Shown here piece by piece: positions 48,196 to 57,334 of a DNA stretch of 58,516 bases. How positions within the stretch are numbered: position 1 is the stretch's first letter; every line of letters begins with the position of its first letter. Source of the DNA: Opitutales bacterium (lineage in GTDB: Bacteria > Verrucomicrobiota > Verrucomicrobiia > Opitutales > T3Sed10-336). Below the pieces are notes generated by a model. The model searched no databases. It worked only from the letters and a program-made list of their open reading frames with translations, and had not been told where the DNA came from. The DNA lies in NCBI GenBank assembly GCA_022565335.1, contig JAIUMY010000008.1, positions 1-58,516 on the forward strand. The letters run 5' to 3'. A program made the translations under genes and the position numbers.

Positions 48196-49462
48196 CGCCA
48201 GCCTCCTTTAACAAACCCCGTAAGGCCAATCCCCGGGCCCGTTCAAGGAGCACGTGAGGATCCTTTTGAAAAATTTCTCCAAATTCGGGAAGCACCCCGG
48301 CAATCGAAGAGGACCGGATTTCTCCCGCCAATTCCTCCAACAACTCCCGACCGGCCCCTTCCCCCTCTTCCAATTCCGCAAAATGCCGAAGCAGCTCCCC
48401 CACAAAATCATCTCCTTTTTGCCGGGCCGCCAGATCGACCGGCGGCCTGGTTTGGTTTTCCAAACTCTCCCAATACACAAACCGACCTTGGTAATCATTG
48501 AGCTCCTGAAAACTCTCCCGCAACGCCTCCACCTGACGTTCCCCGGACAAACGGAAAAACAACGGCGTCTCCCCGGTCACCTGCAAACGCAATAAAACCG
48601 AACGCCCCTCCTGCAAAAGCTCCTCCCGCAAGTGCCGCAGACGATCAAAGAGACCGCTCTCATCCTCCACTCCGTTGAGATCCAGCCGGACCGTCCGGAA
48701 TTCCACCTCGGCCAGCGGCAGAAACCGGTGGGCCGTCACATGCTGGCCGGAGACCTCAATCAATTCCGCCCCCTTGGGACCGGTTTCCTTGAAATGACGC
48801 CCCTGCAAATTTCCGGGATAAACGATGCGGGGTTCAGCCTCCTGCAGAACTTCCGCTTTGTGAATATGCCCCAACGCCCAGTAGTCCATCCCCGCCTGCC
48901 GCAGGTCCTCCAGAGAAAAGGGACAATAGGGCTCATGATCCTGATTCCCGCTAACCGCCCCATGCAGCAAGCCGATGGCAAACGGATCACCCGGTTCTTT
49001 ACGATAGTTCGCGGCGAAATTTTGATACTCCTCCCGTTGGCCAAAACTCACTCCGTAAATAGCCGCCAACGCCTCGCCCCCACGGGAAAAAACCTGCCGC
49101 TCCACTGATCCGGCCGGGAAACGATGAACATTGTCCGGCAAACGAAAGCCCTTGCTCCAACCGGCCAGAGGGTCATGGTTTCCACAGATCAAATACACCG
49201 CGACGCCCCCCTCCTGCAGTTTGCGAAGACCCTCGTAGAAATGCGCCTGGGCGCCCAAACTGACCGCCGCGGAATCAAAGATATCCCCCGCCAGGAGCAA
49301 AAAATCGACCTCTTCCTCCAGGCAAACCTCGATCAAATGTTCAAAGGCCTTGCGTCCCCTGCGCACCAAGGCCCTGCCCAGCTCTTCGTCCATCCGGTGT
49401 AACCCCTGGTAAGGGCTTTCCAAATGCAAATCCGCAGCATGTATAAAACGAAACGCAGCCAT
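48185..49462 (-). CDS. YhaO/SbcD-like DNA exonuclease (metallophosphoesterase)
   Basis: 425 residues from ATG at 49462 (a TTG one codon earlier is in frame). The two-metal site is read as IHAADLHLESP (Asp11, His13), LLAGDIFDS, ICGNHDPL, LLHGAVSG and ALGHIHKAE, the five motifs of SbcD/Mre11-type nucleases. The C-terminal 170 residues are helical and acidic and probably contact the ATPase. The start lies six bases after the stop of the upstream symporter and the end overlaps the YhaN-like start by 11 bases, so the four genes are tightly coupled. Function expected: processing of DNA ends with the ATPase. Confidence 0.93.
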   Translation of the reverse strand: MAAFRFIHAADLHLESPYQGLHRMDEELGRALVRRGRKAFEHLIEVCLEEEVDFLLLAGDIFDSAAVSLGAQAHFYEGLRKLQEGGVAVYLICGNHDPLAGWSKGFRLPDNVHRFPAGSVERQVFSRGGEALAAIYGVSFGQREEYQNFAANYRKEPGDPFAIGLLHGAVSGNQDHEPYCPFSLEDLRQAGMDYWALGHIHKAEVLQEAEPRIVYPGNLQGRHFKETGPKGAELIEVSGQHVTAHRFLPLAEVEFRTVRLDLNGVEDESGLFDRLRHLREELLQEGRSVLLRLQVTGETPLFFRLSGERQVEALRESFQELNDYQGRFVYWESLENQTRPPVDLAARQKGDDFVGELLRHFAELEEGEGAGRELLEELAGEIRSSSIAGVLPEFGEIFQKDPHVLLERARGLALRGLLKEAGDED

Positions 49463-49468
49463 CAAAAA

Positions 49469-50872
49469 TCATCCATTAAAAGACTCGAACAGGTTGTAAA
49501 GCAAAACGACAAAAATAGCAATCGGGGCAACATAACGAATCATCAAACACCACGTCCGTTGCAGGGTAAAGGCCCGCGACGTTCCTTGTTGAATGTCCTT
49601 GAGGGCATTGTCAATCCCCCACCCCCAGCCGACGAAAAGGGAAATCCCCAACCCCGCCAAGGGCAAGGCGATGGTCACGTAAAAATCATCCAACAAGCTG
49701 AAAAAGCTGAATCCCCACCCAAACATCCCGCTCTCATGGAAAAAACTCGTATCGGCCAGGCTCAGCAGGGAAGGAACCCCCAGCAAAAAAGCCCCCGCCC
49801 CGATATTCAACGCGGCTTTGGGGCGGCTGTATCCACGCTCATCAATCAGATAGGAGGTTCCCGCCTCCAACAAGGAGACTGACGAGGTCAGAGCGGCCAC
49901 CAGCAACAAGGCAAAAAACAGAACCGAGAACAGCCAACTCATCGGAAGTTCGTGAAAAATCCCCGACAGAACCACGAAGATCAGCCCCGCGCCCCCTTCC
50001 AATTGCTCCACTTCCGCCGCCGCCATCACGGTAAAAAGCGCCGGAAAAATAATCAGCCCCGCCAAAAGCGCGATGATCGTATCCAACCCCACCACCGAGG
50101 CCGCCGCATTCGGCAAGTGCTCTTGTTTGCGAAGGTAGCTGCCGTAGGCAATAATGGCCCCCATGCCCACCCCGAGCGAGAAGAAGGCTTGCCCCAGAGC
50201 GCGTAAAAAATCGGCGCCCTCCAACCCGGCAAAACGCGGCACCAAATAATAGTGCAACCCGTCCAGGCTCCCGGACAGGGTCAGCGAACGAAGCATCAGC
50301 GCCAGCAACAAGAGGAGAAACAATGGCATGGCAAACTTGATCATGCCCTCAATGCCCCGCTTGACCCCGAGAGCAACAATCCCAGCGGTCACCCCCATAA
50401 AAAGAAAATGGGCCAGCATAACGGAGGACGTATGGGAGGTGGTCTGGGTGAAAAACGCCGCGGTGCCTTCTTCCACCGGCTTGGTGAACGTCCCTTTAAG
50501 CGCCTCCACCAGGTAGATCCCCGCCCAACCCGCCACGACACTGTAAAACGAGGTGATCACCACTCCGGTCACCACGCTCAGCAAACCGAATAGATACCAA
50601 GGGGTCCCCGGCTTGAGCCGTTTCATCGCCCCCACCGGGTTTTTTTGCCCGGCGCGGCCAATCACCATTTCGGCCAACATAACCGGCAAGCCAATGGCCA
50701 AAATACAAATCACATACAGAAGCAAAAACAAGCCGCCCCCGCCATCGGCCACGGAAATGGGAAAACGCCAGATATTGCCCAGCCCCACTGCCGAGCCCGC
50801 CGCCGCAAAAATAAAGACGAGCCCCGAACCCCACTGCCCGCGGGTATTGGTCGGTGTTTGGGAAGTACCCAT
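49469..50872 (-). CDS. Neurotransmitter:sodium symporter (NSS) family transporter, copy 1
   Basis: 467 residues from ATG at 50872 (MGTSQTPTNTRGQWGSG); the TTG three codons upstream is less likely. The LeuT-like fold is shown by FAAAGSAVGLGNIWRFP in helix 1 (Na+/substrate unwound region), GRAGQKNPVGAMKRLKPG between helices 2 and 3, and about eleven to twelve helices in total. Such bacterial symporters take up amino acids with Na+. It is similar along its length to the second copy upstream (51055-52491). The stop is six bases before the nuclease ATG. Confidence 0.92.
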   Translation of the reverse strand: MGTSQTPTNTRGQWGSGLVFIFAAAGSAVGLGNIWRFPISVADGGGGLFLLLYVICILAIGLPVMLAEMVIGRAGQKNPVGAMKRLKPGTPWYLFGLLSVVTGVVITSFYSVVAGWAGIYLVEALKGTFTKPVEEGTAAFFTQTTSHTSSVMLAHFLFMGVTAGIVALGVKRGIEGMIKFAMPLFLLLLLALMLRSLTLSGSLDGLHYYLVPRFAGLEGADFLRALGQAFFSLGVGMGAIIAYGSYLRKQEHLPNAAASVVGLDTIIALLAGLIIFPALFTVMAAAEVEQLEGGAGLIFVVLSGIFHELPMSWLFSVLFFALLLVAALTSSVSLLEAGTSYLIDERGYSRPKAALNIGAGAFLLGVPSLLSLADTSFFHESGMFGWGFSFFSLLDDFYVTIALPLAGLGISLFVGWGWGIDNALKDIQQGTSRAFTLQRTWCLMIRYVAPIAIFVVLLYNLFESFNG

Positions 50873-51054
50873 GGGATTCAAAACAGAGAGTGGAAAGACA
50901 TTCGTTTTTTTAGAAAGCCCTTCCCCCGGTAAGGCAACGCTAAATTGCCCCCATCCCTTTTCGGCAGATACTCTCCAAAGAAGGAAACGTTAGGCAAAGG
51001 TCTTGGGGAATTCCCTTCGGGAAAACGGAGCCCCTCCTGCCCCCTTCGCCGAAA

Positions 51055-52491
51055 TCAGCCACGGAAGAGGCTAATCAAATTGGACCCCAAAACGATCAGG
51101 ATCGCAACCGGCGCCACGTAGCGGACCATAAAGCACCAGGTTCGCTTTAGGATAAAGTTCGGGGATTCGCGTTGGATCTCTCTCAGCGCCTTGGGAAGGC
51201 CCCAGGCCCAACCGACAAAGACCGCCAGCCCCAGCGCCCCTACCGGGAGCAGGATCTGGAAAGTAAGAAGGTATTTTATTTGAAAAACCGACATCCCTCC
51301 GGCAAAGGGAAGATTGGTAAAAAAGGCCGAAGCCCCAAAGCCGAGGGAGGTCGGAATGGCCACGATAAAAACCGCCCCGGCAGAGAACCAGGCCGCTTTG
51401 CGACGACCCAATTTCCAATCATCAACCAAGTGCGCGGTAATCACTTCCAGAATACTTATGGCCGAAGTCAGCGCGGCAATCCCCAGCAAAAGAAAAAAGG
51501 CACTACTGAAGAAGATAACCGCTCCCTCACCGCCCGGAAGCTCCCCGAGAATTTGCGGAAAAACCTGGAAAACCAAGCCCATGCCTGACATCAACAGTGA
51601 ATCCAGATCGCCCCCGTGCACCACCACGGTGAAGAAAATCACCGGAAAAATAATCAAGCCCGCCAGAATGGCGATCGCCGCATCCATCGCCACCACCTGT
51701 CCGGCAGAGGTCGGCAAGTTCTCTTTTTTACTCAGATAACTGCCGTAAGTAATCATCACCCCCATCCCCAAACTCAGCGAAAAAAAGGCCTGCCCCAGAG
51801 CCATGTTGAAGGTGCCCAGCGTTATCTGCGAAAAATCCGGAACCAGATAAAACTTCAAGCCCTCACCCGCCCCTTCAAGGGTCAAAGCGCGGAACATCAG
51901 GACCAGCAAAATGAGCAAGAGAAGGGGCATGGAGATTTTGATCGCCCGTTCAATCCCCGTCCGGATCCCCCCCGCCACAATCACTGCGGTGAGAATCAGA
52001 AAGATGCCCATAAAGACAACTTCATACCCGGCATTGGCGGTCATATCCTCATACATTTCCTGAAAATAAACCCCGGCATCGGCGGTCTCCGCAGGAAGGA
52101 TGAGCCCTCCCCCGACCGCTTGAAAAAAGTAGAAAACCGTCCACCCCGAAATCACGATGTAGAAGGAAAGAATGACAAAGCCGGTAAACACCCCCATCCC
52201 GCCAATCAGATACCAGGGGGTTCCCTTTTTGAGATTTTTAAGCGCCCCCACCGGATTTTTTTCCCCGGCCCGGCCCAGAACCATTTCCGCCAACATAACC
52301 GGAAAGCCCACAATAAACATGAAAAAGAGGTAGATAAGCACAAAAGCTCCCCCTCCATTCTGGGCGGTGTTCATCGGGAAGCCCCAAATATTACCAAGCC
52401 CAATGGCCGAGCCCGCCGCCGCAAAAATAAAGACTAAACGAGAACCCCACTGCCCGCGGGAAGGAATTTTTGATTGTTCAATGGGAGTCAT
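51055..52491 (-). CDS. Neurotransmitter:sodium symporter (NSS) family transporter, copy 2
   Basis: 478 residues from ATG at 52491 (MTPIEQSKIPSRGQWGS), chosen because it aligns with copy 1; upstream in-frame starts at 52536 and 52542 only add a hydrophilic tail. FAAAGSAIGLGNIWGFP, GRAGEKNPVGALKNLKKGTP and the same helix pattern as copy 1 define the family. Arg of the helix-1 motif (NIWRFP in copy 1) is Gly here, a difference at the site that forms the extracellular gate in LeuT, so substrate handling may differ. The gene lies 182 bases upstream of copy 1, same strand. Confidence 0.92.
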   Translation of the reverse strand: MTPIEQSKIPSRGQWGSRLVFIFAAAGSAIGLGNIWGFPMNTAQNGGGAFVLIYLFFMFIVGFPVMLAEMVLGRAGEKNPVGALKNLKKGTPWYLIGGMGVFTGFVILSFYIVISGWTVFYFFQAVGGGLILPAETADAGVYFQEMYEDMTANAGYEVVFMGIFLILTAVIVAGGIRTGIERAIKISMPLLLLILLVLMFRALTLEGAGEGLKFYLVPDFSQITLGTFNMALGQAFFSLSLGMGVMITYGSYLSKKENLPTSAGQVVAMDAAIAILAGLIIFPVIFFTVVVHGGDLDSLLMSGMGLVFQVFPQILGELPGGEGAVIFFSSAFFLLLGIAALTSAISILEVITAHLVDDWKLGRRKAAWFSAGAVFIVAIPTSLGFGASAFFTNLPFAGGMSVFQIKYLLTFQILLPVGALGLAVFVGWAWGLPKALREIQRESPNFILKRTWCFMVRYVAPVAILIVLGSNLISLFRG

Positions 52492-52566
52492 AATAAAAAA
52501 CAATGAAAGCTTCCTGTAAAATTTAGGAAGCCTCATCCCCAAGATGCAACGCTAAAGAGCCCGACG

Positions 52567-52598
52567 AATTTCAAGGGACCGCCCCTACAGTATTGACA
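52567..52598 (+). repeat. 32-bp perfect direct repeat, copy 1
   Basis: AATTTCAAGGGACCGCCCCT followed by ACAGTATTGACA; identical to 52829-52860. Both read as ...NFKGPPLQY-stop on the plus strand, so this is the end of a gene or of a mobile sequence copied twice. Confidence 0.9.
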
Positions 52599-52828
52599 CC
52601 GCCCTTCGACCTGCCAGTGCCCCACAGCTGCGGAAACAGCCTATTCGCTTCCAAAAAAGCAAGTAGACGGGCTGATTCATCGCCCGAAGGAATTCGCCGG
52701 GATTCATTCTTACAACCCGGAACTTGCAGAATCGCCTCACCGACACCCAAGCCCGCAAATTTTCCTCCACCACAAACCGGGAGCTGAAGCACCCCGGCTA
52801 CGAAAACAGCCAAATCGTCGGCAAGCGC

Positions 52829-52860
52829 AATTTCAAGGGACCGCCCCTACAGTATTGACA
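52829..52860 (+). repeat. 32-bp perfect direct repeat, copy 2
   Basis: Identical to 52567-52598; here it continues a longer open fragment to its left. Confidence 0.9.
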
Positions 52861-52948
52861 TCGGTCTGGATTCTTGGCGGACATTCATCCGCCTGGCGGG
52901 TACCGTTTGAGCGCAACTTGGGAATCGAACTCGATTTCCGCCCGCCAA

Positions 52949-54547
52949 TTATTCCGTCCCGAGGCCAAGGGGGGTCACATCACCGTCAGGGGAGACTTCG
53001 GGAAGGTTGCCGCGACCGCTGTTGGTCAATTTGGCTTGGTAGGTAAAGAGATCGGTCCGGCGATTCAAACGGGGGGTCACCGAACCATGCTCCCGGGCTT
53101 CGTAAAGATCGTCGAGATTTACATCGCAGACGAGAATGGTCTCCTCGTTGTAATCCGCTTCCGCAGCAATGGCGTCGCGGGCAAAGGCAAAATCAGAGGG
53201 CGTCAACACCGCGGCCTGGGCATACTGGATGTCCATATTGGAAACATCGGGCAAATTGCCGACGGTTCCGGCAAGAGCGACGTAAACTTGGTTCTCAATC
53301 GCCCGCGCCTGGGCACAATAGCGAACCCGCAGATACCCCTGACGATTGTCGGTGCAGAAGGGTACGAAGATAATGTCCACTCCCTGGTCGGCCAGCCAGC
53401 GGGACGCTTCGGGAAATTCGATGTCATAGCAAATCTGAATGCCGATCCGGGCTTTGGGGGTTTCAATCACCCGCAGACAATCCCCGCCGGTAATTTGCCA
53501 CCATTTGCTTTCGTTGGGAGTGATGTGCAATTTCGGTTGTTCCACCACGGTTCCATCCGGCAGGCAGACAAAGCAAACGTTGAACATTTTATCCTCCCGG
53601 GCCACCGGATGACTTCCGGAAATCAGGGTAATCCCATACCGGACGGCCAGACCTTTCATCAGTTGACGGAAATCCGGGGTCAGCTCCGCTAATTTGCGAA
53701 CCCCTTCCTGCGGGGTATGGGTGCCGGTTTGGGAGAGAAGCTGAACACTCAAAAATTCCGGCAAAAGGACAAAATCGCTCCCGTATTCGGCGGCAATTTC
53801 GACAAAATACTTCACTTGCGCGGCAAATTCATCGAAGGAGCCAAGTTTCCGCATCTGGTATTGCACGCACGATATACGGGCCTTACGGACCTCCCGCGAA
53901 GGCGCCTCGTGCTCGGGGTTCAACCACTCAAACAGGGCGGCAAAATTCCGGCTGCGCGGATCGGGGGAATAGTGGGGTAAAATCCCCCGCAAAACATACC
54001 CTTCCCGCAAAAGAGTACCCAGGACCGGATCCTCTATTTCCCTCTGCACGACTCTTTCGGCATACTCCTCGGGGGAGGTCTTATCGGCATACTCGTCGTA
54101 ATGCCAGAGGCGTGCGCCGACCAGGATGCGACGAATATTTTTCCGGCGGGCCAATTCCCGCCGGGCCCGGTACAGGGCACGGGCCACCCCCTGCCCCCGA
54201 AAATCGGGATGAACATAGAGGTCGACCCCATACAAAGTGGTTCCGAAGGCATCGTGATTGGAGAAAAACCCCCCATCAGTTATCCCGGCCCACGTGTGCG
54301 CCCGGTGAGGGTCCTTGCCCATGTGCACCATCAGGCTGGAAGCCGCGCCAATGATGACCCCGTCTTTTTCCACCACCATCTGTCCTTCGGGGAAATGCTG
54401 CAAATGGCTTTCCAGATGGGCCGCGGTCCAACGCGCACTTTTCTCGCCCGGCAGAGGATAGCACAGTTCGTTGAGTTGTACCAAGGCTTCGACATCGGCG
54501 GAATCGGCATTGCGCACCTGCCATTGGGGATATTCTTTGGCTTTCAT
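52949..54547 (-). CDS. Fusion of GNAT acetyltransferase and nitrilase-family carbon-nitrogen hydrolase
   Basis: 532 residues. The GNAT half (about 1-215) has the acetyl-CoA site VHPDFRGQGVARALY (112-126). The hydrolase half (about 223-510) has the Glu-Lys-Cys triad: Glu264 in VLLPEFLS, Lys339 in PKLHITPNE and Cys373 in GIQICYDIEFPE. The pair is known in several bacterial phyla but its substrate is not settled; it may acetylate and hydrolyse the same amide or amine compound in turn. There is no signal peptide, so it is cytosolic. ATG start at 54547; the Gfo/Idh/MocA gene is 54 bases upstream on the same strand, perhaps the same transcript. Confidence 0.93.
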   Translation of the reverse strand: MKAKEYPQWQVRNADSADVEALVQLNELCYPLPGEKSARWTAAHLESHLQHFPEGQMVVEKDGVIIGAASSLMVHMGKDPHRAHTWAGITDGGFFSNHDAFGTTLYGVDLYVHPDFRGQGVARALYRARRELARRKNIRRILVGARLWHYDEYADKTSPEEYAERVVQREIEDPVLGTLLREGYVLRGILPHYSPDPRSRNFAALFEWLNPEHEAPSREVRKARISCVQYQMRKLGSFDEFAAQVKYFVEIAAEYGSDFVLLPEFLSVQLLSQTGTHTPQEGVRKLAELTPDFRQLMKGLAVRYGITLISGSHPVAREDKMFNVCFVCLPDGTVVEQPKLHITPNESKWWQITGGDCLRVIETPKARIGIQICYDIEFPEASRWLADQGVDIIFVPFCTDNRQGYLRVRYCAQARAIENQVYVALAGTVGNLPDVSNMDIQYAQAAVLTPSDFAFARDAIAAEADYNEETILVCDVNLDDLYEAREHGSVTPRLNRRTDLFTYQAKLTNSGRGNLPEVSPDGDVTPLGLGTE

Positions 54548-54601
54548 AAACAGGCTATAGCACAGGGCTGGGTGACAGGCAAATCATGCCCGTAGCAATT
54601 T

Positions 54602-55606
54602 CTACTCTTCCCCCGGATAGCGCAAGCCCCAGTTGGCCCGCATTTCATCCATTTGGGCGGCCAAAAGTTCGCTCTCGGCGAGGGGCATGGTGGGAGATTC
54701 CAATTCGCCGGCCCGCAGGCAACGATGTACTTCGGCAATTTGGTGGCGGAACATTTCCTCTCCAGGTTCGGGGAAGGCGCGCACAATCTTCTCCCCTTTA
54801 CGCTCGAGAAGAACTTCCTGGGCACAGATAAAAAGGTCCGGCAGATGAATCTTCCCCGCGGTGCCGACGACCGTCGCGGTATTGTCGGACCAAAACGAAA
54901 GTGAAGTTTCGAGCGACGCCAGAAGATCGCCCGGATAGCGGGCCTGGATAAGAACCTCATGGTCCACTCCGGTCGGCCCCAGCGTTCCCAACGAGTTGAT
55001 TGCCTCAGGGGCTTTCCCGCCAGCGATCATACTGGCAAAAGAAAGAGGATAAATGCCCCGATCCAGCAAGGTTCCGCCGGCCAGGACGGGATCGAACAAG
55101 CGGGGACAGCTTTCCGGCGTCGCCGGAACCCCGAAACCGGCGATCACCTGCCGCACCGTTCCGATGCGGCCTTCGGCAATCCATTCCCGCAGCTGCACAA
55201 TCGCTGGCAGATAGCGGGTCCACATGGCCTCCATGAGGAATAAATTTTTTTCCGTGGCCTTGGCCCGCATCTTTGCCACCTCGGCGGCGTTGACCGCCAG
55301 AGGCTTCTCGCAAAGAACCGGTTTGCCAGCTTCCAGTGCCAGCAGGGTCGCGCCCTCGTGGAGGTTATGGGTTCCGGCGACATAAACCGCATCGATCCCG
55401 GGATCTTCCACCAGCGCTTCGTAGCTGTCGTAGCTTCTGGGGACGGCCAATTCCCGGGCAAAGGTTTCCGCCTTTCCGGGGGTACGGGAGGCGACCGCAC
55501 AGACCTCGGCATCCGGCAGCGCCCGGGCTCCGGCCACAAATTTACGGGCAATTCCCCCTGCGGCCAGAAGGCCCCAGCGGATGGGTTGGTTTTTTTCGGT
55601 AGGCAT
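54602..55606 (-). CDS. Gfo/Idh/MocA-family oxidoreductase
   Basis: 334-residue NAD(P)-dependent dehydrogenase. The N-terminal Rossmann motif is WGLLAAGGIARKFVAGARAL, with GKPVLCEKPLAVNAAE (the EKP motif; catalytic Lys) near residue 97, and the C-terminal alpha/beta domain follows (ATPESCPRLFDPVLAGGTLL, LLDRGIYPLSFA). Substrate not readable; such enzymes act on sugars, inositol or sugar acids. Start ATG at 55606. It lies upstream of the GNAT-nitrilase gene. Confidence 0.93.
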   Translation of the reverse strand: MPTEKNQPIRWGLLAAGGIARKFVAGARALPDAEVCAVASRTPGKAETFARELAVPRSYDSYEALVEDPGIDAVYVAGTHNLHEGATLLALEAGKPVLCEKPLAVNAAEVAKMRAKATEKNLFLMEAMWTRYLPAIVQLREWIAEGRIGTVRQVIAGFGVPATPESCPRLFDPVLAGGTLLDRGIYPLSFASMIAGGKAPEAINSLGTLGPTGVDHEVLIQARYPGDLLASLETSLSFWSDNTATVVGTAGKIHLPDLFICAQEVLLERKGEKIVRAFPEPGEEMFRHQIAEVHRCLRAGELESPTMPLAESELLAAQMDEMRANWGLRYPGEE

Positions 55607-55919
55607 GGAAGGAAAATTAAGATTTATAAGTTTAGAATTAGAAAAAGAGTAGGTCGGGTAGCCGCCGGTTCCAACCTCACCTCAAAAAACTCTCTCGTCA
55701 AACTACCATTCGGTGGAGGGGTTGGAATTCGTCCCTCCAAGAATAGCGGAGCCTTCCCTGATGGAGGGTCAAGCTCTGTCCTGACCACGGAAATCCGACA
55801 TGGCGCTTACCTTGGAAAAAACACGCGGTGGACGGGGGGCTCTCCCCAACAGCGGCGAAGCCTCTTTGGTGGAGGGGCGCAAGCTCCGGTGTGTTCACGA
55901 GGGCCGGAAAGCACCACCT
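55607..55919. other. Intergenic region with dispersed TGGAGGG elements (313 bp)
   Basis: TGGAGGG-containing segments occur at about 55712-55740, 55761-55788 and 55868-55905. The first forms TGGAGGG...CCCTCCA (55714-55720 and 55733-55739), a 7-bp palindrome. No gene or T-run terminator is visible. Confidence 0.5.
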
Positions 55920-56489
55920 TTACTGCGGATCAGCTCCGCCACCAGCCCGTTGAACGGGAATCTCTCCACTGTCGGGGTCGGTGGAGCGGTTGCGGCGAAA
56001 GACGTTGCGGTTCAATTTGTCAAAATCCACTTCTCCCGTCGCATCAGCATACCGGCGGGCGCCCAAGGCTACATTGCGAACAGGAGCATCGGCGAGGGAA
56101 GCGGTAGCATCGGCAAAACGCATTTCCTGGTCGGCCCGCAGAAACATCTGCCGGGCCTGATCATGCTTTTGCGAAAAAATGACCCGTCGCTCAACGATGG
56201 CGGTTTCGATCATCTGACTATCTATTTGCCTCCCGGCATCCCGGTGCATACGCGGATCTATGGTATTGCGGCTTTGCCCCCATTGCTGCATGGACATCAC
56301 CGGGGCATCGATGCGGCCGGGGGATTGCACGCCACCCATTTCCCCCGGGGACCGGCTACCGGACTGAATCTGTTGCTGATAATTCAGAAAAGTTTGCGGG
56401 GAGCCCGATTGCTGCGCCAAAAGTCCAAGAGCACTACCCAGGAAGAGAGCTAGCGCCGAGGAAACAATTTTGTTCCGAAAGAAAAGCAT
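55920..56489 (-). CDS. Secreted protein of unknown function
   Basis: 189 residues from ATG at 56489 (MLFFRNKIVSSALALFLGSA then LGLLAQQSG), a clear signal peptide; the upstream TTG at 56525 is unlikely. The rest is Gln/Ser/Arg-rich (FLNYQQQIQSGSRSPGEMGG) and then helical (FSQKHDQARQMFLRADQEMR), ending in Arg/Gly-rich sequence. No domain recognised. It follows the gene at 56660-57307 by 170 bases on the same strand. Confidence 0.7.
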   Translation of the reverse strand: MLFFRNKIVSSALALFLGSALGLLAQQSGSPQTFLNYQQQIQSGSRSPGEMGGVQSPGRIDAPVMSMQQWGQSRNTIDPRMHRDAGRQIDSQMIETAIVERRVIFSQKHDQARQMFLRADQEMRFADATASLADAPVRNVALGARRYADATGEVDFDKLNRNVFRRNRSTDPDSGEIPVQRAGGGADPQ

Positions 56490-56659
56490 TTCCAAAGCGA
56501 TGGCAGGCCGATGGCGATTCGTCAAGGCAAAACGTCGCCCCGCCCAAAGGCTGCCGCGGGGAAGATGGATTATGGGGCCGGTAGTGCTGATCAGCCTGGC
56601 CAGGAAGCGGCCGCGCAGGAATCCAGGAAGCCTAATGCAACTCCTGGTTTCCGTTTTCC

Positions 56660-57307
56660 CTACTCCACCTCGACGTGGAGGCGAAAGAAGTAGCGATCCT
56701 GATCCTCCGTTTTAAGGCCGGTCAAAAGATGGACTTTTTCACGGTCGTCGGGAAGATTGTCCTCGATCACCCCTTCGGCATAGGGGATTTCCTCCCACTC
56801 CTCCAAATCCTCGGAACCGTAGATGGTCAGAGTCACCTCAGCGGCGGCGGAACGGGTAAAGGCCAGGCCGATAAAATCCTCTTCCTCATCAATAAGGAAA
56901 CTTGGTTTGGCCTCGGCGGCGGGTTCCAGAGGACTGAGCCCAAAGGCATATTTGAGCAAATTACTTACCCCGTCTCCGGCAGGGGTGTCGTCGGGACCGC
57001 GTTGACCCTCGGGGGGTTGGTCCGCGGGATCGAGATTGTCCATCCATTCCTCGAAAGCGTTGTCGTATTCGACAATCACCTCCAGGCGACCGGTCCAGAA
57101 ACCGGATTCGAGAGTGGTGTCCTCAGCGGTGGCCACTCCGGCGACCGGTTGGCCGAGGGTGGTTTGCAGAACAATGCTTCCACTGGTCGAAGTGCCCCCA
57201 CCGGCATTGATGCTGTTTTTTTCCAGGGCAAGGTCCGGTTCGTCCGGGTGGAGGGCCAGCGGCCAGAGCAAGCCGCCTGATAGAAGGATCGGAAGAATAG
57301 GTTTCAT
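56660..57307 (-). CDS. Secreted Verrucomicrobia-type protein with SxGGGTST and dockerin-like segments
   Basis: 215 residues from ATG at 57307 (MKPILPILLSGGLLWPLALH), a signal peptide; the earlier TTG at 57316 is not needed. NAGGGTSTSGSIVLQTTLGQ then TLESGFWTGRLEVI is the beta-rich motif I associate with a Verrucomicrobia exported family; DTPAGDGVSNLLKYAFGLSP is a calcium-binding thrombospondin-3/dockerin-like segment. The C-terminal DLEEWEEIPYAEGV-type end is common in the same family. It follows the S74 gene by 27 bases. Confidence 0.75.
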   Translation of the reverse strand: MKPILPILLSGGLLWPLALHPDEPDLALEKNSINAGGGTSTSGSIVLQTTLGQPVAGVATAEDTTLESGFWTGRLEVIVEYDNAFEEWMDNLDPADQPPEGQRGPDDTPAGDGVSNLLKYAFGLSPLEPAAEAKPSFLIDEEEDFIGLAFTRSAAAEVTLTIYGSEDLEEWEEIPYAEGVIEDNLPDDREKVHLLTGLKTEDQDRYFFRLHVEVE

Positions 57308-57334
57308 AGGTAACAAAATGGAATGGGTCCGGGA

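Larger units (their letters stand above)
52492..52948. other. Intergenic region with gene remnant and duplicated 32-bp segment (457 bp)
   Basis: The plus strand holds a decayed C-terminal coding fragment ending ...KHPGYENSQIVGKRNFKGPP then LQY and a stop at 52858-52860; the frame is closed by TGA upstream (in CTGATTCATC, about 52673). The last 32 bases of that fragment are repeated exactly at 52567-52598, 262 bases to the left. I do not know the protein family. The minus strand must also carry the promoter of the symporter copy 2. Confidence 0.55.
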
